DNA from: Caryophanales bacterium UBA6331 | GTDB lineage: Bacteria > Bacillota_I > Bacilli_A > RF39 > UBA660 | DNA length: 7,769 nt | Assembly (NCBI GenBank): GCA_002438065.1 | Contig: DJSP01000006.1 | Location: forward strand, 1-7,769 | Reading direction: 5' to 3' | Part shown: piece by piece, positions 1-5,364 of the stretch | Numbering within the stretch: the stretch's first letter is position 1 | How the letters are laid out: each line of letters begins with the position of its first letter | Program-made: the position numbers and the translations under genes | The notes under the pieces: model-generated | Told to the model about the DNA's origin: nothing | Database searches by the model: none | What the model saw: only the letters and a program-made list of their open reading frames with translations

Positions 1-28
1 GGTAGTGAATAAAACTATTCATACTACC
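1..28. repeat. Imperfect inverted repeat upstream of the secreted-protein gene
   Basis: The outer arms ggtagt and actacc and the inner arms gaata and tattc pair around an aaac loop, with a 2-nt bulge on the right side. No T-run follows, so it does not look like a complete intrinsic terminator. It lies 22 bases before the ATG at 51 and could be an operator, a 5'-leader hairpin, or the end of a structure cut by the window edge. No promoter for the downstream gene is visible. Confidence 0.4.
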
Positions 29-50
29 GTTTAAGAGAGAAGGATTTAAG

Positions 51-434
51 ATGAAAAAAGTTGTAAAAAATATCATGTCTTTTAGTTTTATTTTTTGTGC
101 TTGTTTGGGTTTTGTTGCTCTTGTTAGTGCAAGTGAGTATGCTACTTTAGGTTACAATTCAAGTCATAGAATAACCAAAAAATCATTAGGTACTAGATTC
201 TATACTTATATATCATCAACAAGTGTTTCTGGCTCACCTGAGGTAGAAACACAAGCTGGAAGACAAATGTTTAATTTGATTTGGTATGATTCTGGTAAGG
301 CTAATATCAGATTTACTGGTCCTCAACAAAGTGCAACTACTAATTGGGATGCAAATGGTACATACAATACTAGAGCAACATGGACTAACATAAGTGAAAA
401 TACATCAATATCTGCGTATTTTGATTTATATTAA
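51..434 (+). CDS. Secreted protein of unknown family with N-terminal signal peptide
   Basis: This encodes 127 residues that match no family I recognise. The N-terminus is a classic Sec signal peptide: a basic start (MKKVVKN), a hydrophobic core at about residues 9-25, and a likely signal peptidase I site after VSA at about residue 27. The mature part, about 100 residues, lacks cysteine and is rich in Ser, Thr, Asn and aromatic residues, with alternating polar and hydrophobic stretches. It is probably a small extracellular beta-sandwich. The start is well supported: AAGGA lies 6 nt before the ATG. The gene is followed by its own terminator, so it appears monocistronic or last in an operon that begins outside the window. 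A bacteriocin-like or surface-binding role is possible, but no motif supports a choice. Confidence 0.8.
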   Translation: MKKVVKNIMSFSFIFCACLGFVALVSASEYATLGYNSSHRITKKSLGTRFYTYISSTSVSGSPEVETQAGRQMFNLIWYDSGKANIRFTGPQQSATTNWDANGTYNTRATWTNISENTSISAYFDLY

Positions 435-502
435 AATATGCTATGCCAAAATGTATTTACTGTTTCTTTGCATTAACAGTTATAATTTGCTTTGTATTTT
501 AT

Positions 503-546
503 AAAGGAGTAATATTGTATTGAATATTTTACTCCTTTACTTTTTA
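503..546 (+). terminator. Intrinsic terminator of the secreted-protein gene
   Basis: A 10-bp stem pairs 503-512 (aaaggagtaa) with 529-538 (ttactccttt). It can extend inward by 4 bp across a 2-nt bulge, and it is followed by a T-tract at 541-545. It lies about 70 bases after the stop codon. This separates the secreted-protein gene from the accessory operon. Confidence 0.8.
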
Positions 547-550
547 TAAT
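520..550 (+). promoter_or_regulatory. Possible sigma-A promoter for the accessory operon
   Basis: TTGAAT (520-525) and TATAAT (545-550) are separated by 19 nt, which is at the long end of the usual spacing. The -35 box would lie inside the upstream terminator hairpin. No better promoter is visible before 620. A transcript from here would carry the AT hairpin at 567-596 in its leader. Confidence 0.3.
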
Positions 551-566
551 CAATTATATATTTAAT

Positions 567-596
567 AAAAACAACAATATAATATTGTTGTTTTTT
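567..596 (+). terminator. AT-rich hairpin with T-run ahead of the accessory operon
   Basis: aaaaacaacaat pairs with attgttgttttt around a short ataat loop, and six T residues run from 591 to 596. It has terminator form and could be a second insulating terminator. If transcription starts upstream (for example at the TATAAT at 545), it would be a leader attenuator 25-40 bases before the first gene. The stem is AT-rich and has few G-C pairs. Confidence 0.5.
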
Positions 597-628
597 CATG
601 TCGATAAATAAATTAAATATTGGGAGGG

Positions 629-1675
629 ATGAACATTATAATACAAGATAAAGTTAAAGCAATTGCTGAATTAAGTTTTAAAGCCAAAAATACGAAAGAT
701 GATAAAGAAAAAGAAAAGTTAGAAAATGATGTAAAAAATATATTAAATGATTTAAAAAAACAAGCTATTAATAGTTTTGATAGTGAATCAGATATAAAAA
801 GATTTTTAGATAACATTGTTAATTTTAATAATTATTCTTTTAATAATCAATGCTTAATATGGCTACAAAAACCTGATTCAAAGTATGTAGCATCTTTTAA
901 TACATTTTCTAAAATGGGTTATAAAATAAATGAGGGTGAAACAGGAATTAAAATATTATTTCCTGTTTTTTTAAAGTTTATTAAAGTAAATATAAATGAC
1001 TCTAAATTTGATATAAAACCCATTTATTTATTAAGTGAGGATGAATTAAAAAGATTAAAAGATAAAAAAGATGATTCGGTAACTTTTTACAAAGAAAAAG
1101 CTACTCACTTTAATGTGGGAAATGTTTTTGATGCTAGTCAAACTACTATGCCACTTGAAGAGATTAACAAGTCTTTAAATCCTATGCTTGAAGATCCTAG
1201 GGCTGATAGTGTTGCAGATATTTTTATAAAAGCAATTTATAAAGATGGATTTAAAGTTAAATATGATGATATTCCAAATGGTGCTAAAGGTTACTGTGAT
1301 TTTGATAATAATACTATTGTTGTTAAGAAAAATCTAAATAATTTAATGAGATTAAAAGTTATAGTTCATGAGTATGCCCATTCTCTAGCACATAAACATT
1401 TAAAAGATAATCATAAAGAATACACAGAACATAGAGAACAATACGAAAGTGAAGCTGAATCAATTGCTTATGTCGTATCAAAATATTTAGGTCTTGATAC
1501 AAAGGATTATTCAATGATGTATCTCTACTCTTGGAGTAAAGATAGAGATTTTAAAGAAATTGATAATTCATTTAATACTATTGTTAATTATAGTAAGAAG
1601 ATAATTGATAATTATCAAAAAATGGCTGATAAGGAATTAGAATATAATATTAATCAAGAAAGTGTGAGTATATGA
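629..1675 (+). CDS. ArdC-like N-domain fused to zinc metallopeptidase (anti-restriction / LtrC-like)
   Basis: About 348 residues. After a charged helical N-terminus, residues around 65-115 carry the ArdC/LtrC-type signature: NxxSFNNQ, then W, then F..F.KMGYKI..GE.GIKILFP. The C-terminal half has the zinc peptidase motif HEYAH (near residues 247-251 counted from ATG 629) and a downstream glutamate in SEAESIAYVV that can supply the third ligand. The following LGLDT.DYS..Y...WS segment is typical of the family. Such proteins occur on conjugative plasmids and integrative elements; ArdC protects incoming DNA from restriction. The start is uncertain. ATG 629 directly abuts GGGAGGG (622-628), leaving no spacer, and an in-frame TTG at 620 lies before the SD. 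The codon at ideal spacing (7 nt) is ATT 635. The gene overlaps the next ORF as ATGA. Confidence 0.85.
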   Translation: MNIIIQDKVKAIAELSFKAKNTKDDKEKEKLENDVKNILNDLKKQAINSFDSESDIKRFLDNIVNFNNYSFNNQCLIWLQKPDSKYVASFNTFSKMGYKINEGETGIKILFPVFLKFIKVNINDSKFDIKPIYLLSEDELKRLKDKKDDSVTFYKEKATHFNVGNVFDASQTTMPLEEINKSLNPMLEDPRADSVADIFIKAIYKDGFKVKYDDIPNGAKGYCDFDNNTIVVKKNLNNLMRLKVIVHEYAHSLAHKHLKDNHKEYTEHREQYESEAESIAYVVSKYLGLDTKDYSMMYLYSWSKDRDFKEIDNSFNTIVNYSKKIIDNYQKMADKELEYNINQESVSI

Positions 1676-1794
1676 AAATATTAATGTTTGTAAAGTTATG
1701 GGAACACTATTTTAAAGTAGTGTTCCCTAGTATGAGTATAAAAAAATATTATAGATATTACTTAATGATATCTAAATTAGAAAAAAGTTTTTAA
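1672..1794 (+). CDS. Small basic ORF, 40 residues, coupled to the upstream peptidase gene
   Basis: The ORF reads MKILMFVKLWEHYFKVVFPS and continues to a Lys/Tyr-rich basic C-terminus. Its ATG overlaps the stop of the peptidase gene as ATGA, and its TAA merges with the SD of the next gene (TAAGGAGG), so it exactly fills the gap between two genes. That packing supports translation, although no strong SD precedes it. The family is unknown. Its middle codons contain a perfect 10-bp inverted repeat, so the DNA may be kept for that structure rather than for the peptide. Confidence 0.45.
   Translation: MKILMFVKLWEHYFKVVFPSMSIKKYYRYYLMISKLEKSF
1700..1727. repeat. Perfect 10-bp inverted repeat inside the accessory operon
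   Basis: gggaacacta (1700-1709) is the exact reverse complement of tagtgttccc (1718-1727), with 8 bases between them (ttttaaag). The arms are much richer in G and C than their surroundings. No T-run follows, so it is not a typical terminator. Candidate roles are an operator, an mRNA processing or stability hairpin between cistrons, or a recognition site of the parent element. Confidence 0.75.
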
Positions 1795-1809
1795 GGAGGA
1801 TTATTTATA
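1793..1809 (+). promoter_or_regulatory. Strong Shine-Dalgarno followed at 7 nt by ATA
   Basis: AAGGAGGA (1793-1800) is a near-perfect anti-SD match. Seven bases after GGAGG (1795-1799) comes ATA at 1807, in frame with the DUF4375 gene. The first in-frame ATG is 67 bases after the SD, far too distant to use it. This site decides the start of the next gene. Confidence 0.65.
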
Positions 1810-2325
1810 GAAATTAATAAAGAATTAGTAAAAGAAAAAACTAATGATAATTTATGGCAGTTTATAATGACTAATGCCTATGATAATTGGGGGAAAAATA
1901 CTTCTCGTGAAGAGTTCTTGTCTAATCTTACACCTTATGAAAAACTTGCTGTTATATTTGGTAATTTTAATTATCAAGTCCAAAATGGAGGATTTTCTCA
2001 ATGGGTATTCAATAATTATGATTCTGACATAGACGATTTAGAAGAGTTTATAGAAACCTGTGATTTTGATAAAAAAGGTGTTTTTGAAAGGATGTTTGAG
2101 AATTATAGATGTATAAAATCAAGTCTTGATGGTTTAAATGGTTATGATGATTTTTATTATGAAGATGTTGAGACAAGAGAGAAACATTATGATGATAATG
2201 ACAAAGACTATTATCGAATCAATGATTACTGGGAAAAATACTTTTCTGATTATCTCTTAAAAAAGATGCCTGAAGAATATTATCAATATATTGTTGATTA
2301 TGTTGTAGAAAAACCTAGTATATAA
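1807..2325 (+). CDS. DUF4375 / DMP19-like acidic protein, probable ATA start
   Basis: This gives 173 residues from ATA 1807, or 152 from the conventional ATG at 1867. The core carries the family hallmark NGGFSQW.FNN, preceded by LTPYEKLAVIFGNFNYQVQ. Neisseria DMP19, of this family, is a DNA-mimic protein that blocks a transcription factor. The protein is strongly acidic: by hand count about 33 Asp/Glu against about 16 Lys/Arg in the 152-residue form, which fits DNA mimicry. The longer form is preferred because the SD matches ATA 1807, the frame is open, and the added residues (ELVKEKTNDNLWQFI) look like a natural helical extension into the domain. It lies 12 bases after the 40-residue ORF, and its TAA stop overlaps the next SD. 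A DNA-mimic role is inference from family and charge. Confidence 0.75.
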   Translation: MEINKELVKEKTNDNLWQFIMTNAYDNWGKNTSREEFLSNLTPYEKLAVIFGNFNYQVQNGGFSQWVFNNYDSDIDDLEEFIETCDFDKKGVFERMFENYRCIKSSLDGLNGYDDFYYEDVETREKHYDDNDKDYYRINDYWEKYFSDYLLKKMPEEYYQYIVDYVVEKPSI

Positions 2326-2340
2326 GGAGGAAGATAAATA
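2324..2340 (+). promoter_or_regulatory. Second SD followed at 7 nt by ATA
   Basis: AAGGAGG (2324-2330) overlaps the stop of the DUF4375 gene. Seven bases after GGAGG comes ATA at 2338, the same geometry as at 1793-1809. Reading from this ATA gives only 21 codons, ending at TGA 2401-2403. The longer small-protein frame is offset from it by one base. Confidence 0.55.
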
Positions 2341-2347
2341 GTTTATT

Positions 2348-2596
2348 TTGCAATTAAAGACTTATTTTTGCATAGAATTAAATGTAAGAGTAAGGGGGAT
2401 TGATTTGCAAGTTTTTGTCAACTATCCTACGACTGATGAAGGAATTAAACAACTATTAGATAATTTAGCCACATTTAAAGCAAAACTTTTGTTAAAGAGT
2501 ATTGAAAATTTAAATGTTGAAGATAAAGTAAAAGATGAAGTATTAGAAAAAGTGCTTGAAATTTTAGATAGCAGACCTAAAGAGGATGTTATTTAG
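2348..2596 (+). CDS. Small alpha/beta protein of the accessory operon (start uncertain, possible 5' frameshift)
   Basis: 82 residues from TTG 2348. The N-terminal part (residues about 7-26) alternates hydrophobic and polar residues like a beta hairpin, then VNYPTTDEG and a long charged helix to the C-terminus. I do not recognise the family. Small proteins of this size are common in integrative-element operons. The start is unresolved: TTG 2348 is 17 nt after GGAGG, too far. TTG 2405 has AAGGGGG 6 nt upstream but would remove the hairpin. ATA 2338 has perfect SD spacing but is in another frame; one T fewer in the TTTT run at 2346-2349 would join it to this ORF. The 3' end overlaps the convergent HTH gene by 8 bases. 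Confidence 0.6.
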   Translation: MQLKTYFCIELNVRVRGIDLQVFVNYPTTDEGIKQLLDNLATFKAKLLLKSIENLNVEDKVKDEVLEKVLEILDSRPKEDVI

Positions 2597-2613
2597 TTTC
2601 AAGCATCTTTTTT
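2579..2613 (+). terminator. Weak terminator-like hairpin at the end of the accessory operon
   Basis: aaagaggatg (2579-2588) can pair with catctttttt (2604-2613) using two G-U wobbles around a 15-base loop, and the T-run at 2608-2613 doubles as the stem's 3' arm. It covers the stop codon of the small gene and the 3' end of the convergent gene. It is a weak candidate, but no better terminator lies nearby. Confidence 0.3.
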
Positions 2614-3080
2614 ATTTGGTGGTAATGTTTTCTCGATATAACAATATCTGATGTTATCCATCTATTAACCGAGTCAGGAGTTACATTCAGTTCATTTGCA
2701 ATTCCCATTCTTCCAAATTTATCTTTTAATTCTTTAATTGCAGATGATTGCTTATTTAATATAAAATCAAGGTACTCATTATTATTAAAATTCAATTTAT
2801 CTCTAATATCCAAATAATCAATTATTTTATTAATTATTTGAATACTTTTATGATTCAGGTTTCTATTATCACTTTGTTCTTCTAATCTTACAATAGTATT
2901 ATATCCAATTTCTAATTCTCCAGCCATATCGGTGATTCTTATATTATTGATTTTTCTAAAATACTTAATTTGTTTTCCTATAGATGTTTCATTGTTTATT
3001 TCTTCCATATTAAAGCTAGTTGTTTTTCCTAAATTGCATATCTCGTTCGTACTAGTTTTTATATATACTGATTGAATCAA
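2589..3080 (-). CDS. XRE-family regulator with two helix-turn-helix domains
   Basis: 163 residues from TTG 3080. Residues about 35-92 form an XRE-type HTH (IGKQIKYFRKINNIRITDMA, then YNTIVRLEEQ). Residues about 115-160 form a second HTH-like unit (MGIANELNVTPDSVNRWI, ending ISRKHYHQIKKML). The regulator is probably DNA-binding. TTG 3080 overlaps the stop of the 49-residue membrane ORF as TTGA and has AAGGA 10 nt upstream. The frame stays open about 30 bases further, but no better start is visible, so the N-terminus could be trimmed or rearranged. It converges on the accessory operon with an 8-base overlap. XRE regulators are common partners of ImmA/IrrE-type peptidases such as the one at 629-1675, so a regulator-protease link is conceivable but unproven. 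Confidence 0.7.
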   Translation of the reverse strand: MIQSVYIKTSTNEICNLGKTTSFNMEEINNETSIGKQIKYFRKINNIRITDMAGELEIGYNTIVRLEEQSDNRNLNHKSIQIINKIIDYLDIRDKLNFNNNEYLDFILNKQSSAIKELKDKFGRMGIANELNVTPDSVNRWITSDIVISRKHYHQIKKMLETK

Positions 3081-3226
3081 CTCATATAAGTCCTTGATGT
3101 TAGTGTAGTATCAGCAACTTTAACTGTAGTCATATCTTTATCTTTATTTTCTTTACCAAATGTAAAAATAAGAACAAAAACGGCAATTATAATTAAACCA
3201 ATTAATATATAATAAAATTTTTTCAC
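3077..3226 (-). CDS. 49-residue single-membrane-span ORF, possibly a truncated gene
   Basis: Starts at GTG 3226 behind a strong SD (AGGAGG, 6-nt spacer). The product begins MKKFYYILIGLIIIAVFVLI, a basic end plus one hydrophobic span (residues about 5-23). A short charged, Thr-rich tail ends at SRTYMS. It could be a complete small membrane protein. It could also be the N-terminal remnant of a larger anchored protein whose outer domain was lost when the segment to its left was inserted, since the tail stops abruptly. It is followed directly by the HTH gene (TTGA overlap), so the two may be translationally coupled. No clear promoter is visible between it and the gatD terminator. Family unknown. 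Confidence 0.55.
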   Translation of the reverse strand: MKKFYYILIGLIIIAVFVLIFTFGKENKDKDMTTVKVADTTLTSRTYMS

Positions 3227-3278
3227 TTTTTTCCTCCTAAAGTAGTTTATGTTGTAAATGCACTAAAAGTGATTTTAA

Positions 3279-3336
3279 TAAAAAGAGTATATAAAGTAAT
3301 CTTTAAATTAACTATAAAAATTCTTTATATACTCTT
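3279..3336 (-). terminator. Intrinsic terminator of murT-gatD, overlapping the end of gatD
   Basis: aagagtatataaag and ctttatatactctt (3283-3296 and 3323-3336) are perfect 14-bp complements with a 26-base loop. On the minus strand the second arm runs into TTTTT (3284-3280). The first arm is the coding sequence of the last residues of gatD (EEYIK), and the stop codon lies in the loop. Confidence 0.75.
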
Positions 3337-3994
3337 CATAAGCATCATTTAATAATTTAAATTTATCATCATGAAATACTAAATTATTTTTCTCTAAAAT
3401 ATCTTTAACAATCATATTAGTAAAATGTGGATTTCTAATAAGTAGGGGACCTATAACTGAAGTACCATAAAAATTATTTTCATGATATCCTTCATTTTCA
3501 CTTTTTAAATTATCACAAATACCATCTATAACTTTAAATAAATGATTTCTTTTTATATTAACAACATAATCTCTATTTTGAAATCCTATAATGTCTTTCT
3601 GATTTAACATTTTCATTAAACATTCATGTGCGGTTCTATTAGTCCATTTAGCATAATAATCAAATATTCCTAGACATTCAGTATCATTAATTTTTTCTCC
3701 AAATAATAAATATGAATTACCAGTTGCAATAACATAACCATTATTATCGATATATTTTTTTAATTCTTTTTTATATTTTTTTATATCTTCAAGAGCAATA
3801 CTTAAATTAGAATTAGAACCATTACCCATATAAATTAAATCATAATCACTAAATTTAATCTTGTCATCAACAGATAAACAATCAACTTTAACTTCAACAT
3901 TTTGATTATTAAACGCTTTCTTTAAAGCTAAAATATTACCTTGTTCACCTGATAAATTTAATAAATCATAATATAAATGTAATATTTTAATCAT
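3308..3994 (-). CDS. gatD: GatD-like subunit of lipid II isoglutaminyl synthase, apparently lacking catalytic Cys and His
   Basis: 228 residues with the class I glutamine amidotransferase-like fold of GatD. In the MurT-GatD complex, GatD hydrolyses glutamine and passes ammonia to MurT, which amidates the D-Glu of lipid II. The family framework is visible: LHLYYDLLNLSGEQGNILAL at the start, LGIFDYY near 108-114, IIGFQNR near 135-141, and GTSVIGPLL near 177-185. The nucleophile elbow, ICGGYQ(F/L)LG in typical GatD, reads ATGNSYLLFG (90-99) with no Cys. The GTYLHGP motif reads GTSVIGP, so the catalytic His is Ile181. The upstream GGGSD region is GNGSN. It therefore looks like a full-length pseudo-glutaminase. 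ATG 3994 has GGAGG with a 6-nt spacer and overlaps murT by 8 bases, so translation is coupled. Confidence 0.85.
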   Translation of the reverse strand: MIKILHLYYDLLNLSGEQGNILALKKAFNNQNVEVKVDCLSVDDKIKFSDYDLIYMGNGSNSNLSIALEDIKKYKKELKKYIDNNGYVIATGNSYLLFGEKINDTECLGIFDYYAKWTNRTAHECLMKMLNQKDIIGFQNRDYVVNIKRNHLFKVIDGICDNLKSENEGYHENNFYGTSVIGPLLIRNPHFTNMIVKDILEKNNLVFHDDKFKLLNDAYEEYIKNFYS

Positions 3995-5330
3995 TGTTAT
4001 CCTCCATAAATAATTTCTTTAATATATCAGTCATATCAAAACAAACCATTGTAAATATTTTACCTTTACTTACCTTTAATAATTTAGTAATATCATCTAT
4101 ATTATCCACCATAATTAATTTATCTTCCCTAATACCAGCAAGCACTAGTCTAGCATATACATCATATCTAAATCTACCAATACAAAATATTTTATCTATA
4201 TTATCTTGATCTAAAATTTCAAAATCAATATCATAAAGCCAAGAAATATCATTAAGTTTATATCTTCTTGAAACATTATCAAATCCAAGTATTATCGTTT
4301 TTTCTTTATTATAATTATTAATATAATTTAAAGATTGTAAATAACTTAAATTGTTCTCATTTTTAGATTCTAACATTTCAACAGTTCTATTATCAAAAGT
4401 AAGTTCCTTTAATCTTTTACTTTCCATAATATGATCATTTAAAGATTTAAGTATTTGTTCATCAGATAGTCCTATTTCGTGGCAAAGAGCATAAGCAGCA
4501 AGTGTATAATAAGCAGCAAAGAAAACATCTTTGTTTAAATGTACAGGTAATTTATTAATACACATTTCACATTTATCTAAATTGACATCGGTTCCAATGT
4601 ATTTAGCAGTTCTTTTAAAATTGCAATCCTTATTTACACATTTATAATTGCCAATATGTCCGTAATGATAGAATGAATATTCCAACTTTTTATGACAATA
4701 TGGACAATATGCTGCATCTACATTATTACTAACTGGTTTACTTATACTATATTTAGTTTTATTAATACCATAACCAACAATATTTTTAAAGGCTCTCGCA
4801 AGTAAATAAATTAAAGGATCATCCGCATTATAAATTATTCTCATGTTAGTATCCTTCTTAAAAGCCGAAGCTATTTTAGCTAATACTTCTTCCGGTGAGC
4901 CATTTCTAGCAACCTGATCTCTAGTTAAATTAGTTAGAACCAAATGAGTAATTGTATCTTTATTAAATGTTTGTCTAATATAAGATTCATCCATCTCTAA
5001 TAGAAGAACATCAGCGTTAACTTTATGATTAAAAATTCCACTATTATTTAATATAAGAGAAGTAGTCGCATTAACAATATTAGATCCACTCCTATTCCAT
5101 ACAACTTTATATCCATTATCATCTAAAATATGGGCAATCATTGAAGTAGTCGATCCTTTTCCAGATGAACCCGTAACAGCAACTACATACTTAGGATACT
5201 TAGTATTATCTAAAACATTTTTATCAAACTTTCTAACAATACTTCCAGGAAAAACTGATGCATTATATCCAAATAACCTACATACTCCAGTAATTATTTT
5301 ATTTATTAAAATTAAAAAACTTGTTTTCAT
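3987..5330 (-). CDS. murT: MurT-like Mur ligase subunit of lipid II isoglutaminyl synthase
   Basis: 447 residues from ATG 5330, close to the family norm. In the order seen (numbered from ATG 5336): P-loop VTGSSGKGSTTSM (55-66), NRSGSN (81-86), the Mur acidic motif LLEMDESY (112-119), TNLTRDQ (135-141), NADDP (170-174), then a zinc ribbon with CPYC (211-214) and CX4C (233-238). A further CEMC follows at 256-259. The C-terminal DUF1727-type domain has DISWLYDIDFE (363-373). Known MurT proteins activate the alpha-carboxyl of D-Glu with ATP and use ammonia from GatD at the cytoplasmic membrane face. ATG 5330 is chosen because AGAGG lies 8 nt before it; ATG 5336 would leave only 2 nt. It is transcribed divergently from ftsA. 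The motif usually reading ADGxDVSW is altered here (RRYKLNDISW). Confidence 0.88.
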   Translation of the reverse strand: MKTSFLILINKIITGVCRLFGYNASVFPGSIVRKFDKNVLDNTKYPKYVVAVTGSSGKGSTTSMIAHILDDNGYKVVWNRSGSNIVNATTSLILNNSGIFNHKVNADVLLLEMDESYIRQTFNKDTITHLVLTNLTRDQVARNGSPEEVLAKIASAFKKDTNMRIIYNADDPLIYLLARAFKNIVGYGINKTKYSISKPVSNNVDAAYCPYCHKKLEYSFYHYGHIGNYKCVNKDCNFKRTAKYIGTDVNLDKCEMCINKLPVHLNKDVFFAAYYTLAAYALCHEIGLSDEQILKSLNDHIMESKRLKELTFDNRTVEMLESKNENNLSYLQSLNYINNYNKEKTIILGFDNVSRRYKLNDISWLYDIDFEILDQDNIDKIFCIGRFRYDVYARLVLAGIREDKLIMVDNIDDITKLLKVSKGKIFTMVCFDMTDILKKLFMEDNND

Positions 5331-5349
5331 ATTCATTACCTCTAAAAAT

Positions 5350-5358
5350 AGTATAACA
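5350..5358 (-). promoter_or_regulatory. Extended -10 element for murT-gatD
   Basis: On the minus strand TGtTATACT forms an extended -10, with TG at 5358-5357 and TATACT at 5355-5350. The -35 match (tttata, 17 nt upstream) is weak, as is common for extended -10 promoters. Initiation near 5343 would leave a leader of about a dozen bases containing the AGAGG. Confidence 0.45.
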
Positions 5359-5364
5359 TTTTCT

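Noticed and set aside
443..523. 26-codon hydrophobic ORF (MPKCIYCFFALTVIICFVFY and on) after the secreted-protein gene
   Set aside because: It has no SD and its 3' part forms the left arm of the terminator at 503-546. It could be a remnant of a membrane gene, but nothing beyond hydrophobicity supports it.
613..816. Minus-strand ORF of 67 codons opposite the start of the ArdC-like gene
   Set aside because: It is the antisense shadow of a well-supported coding region, with low-complexity Ser/Phe content and no SD.
3994..4209. Plus-strand ORF of 71 codons opposite murT
   Set aside because: Antisense shadow of murT; no SD and no recognisable domain.
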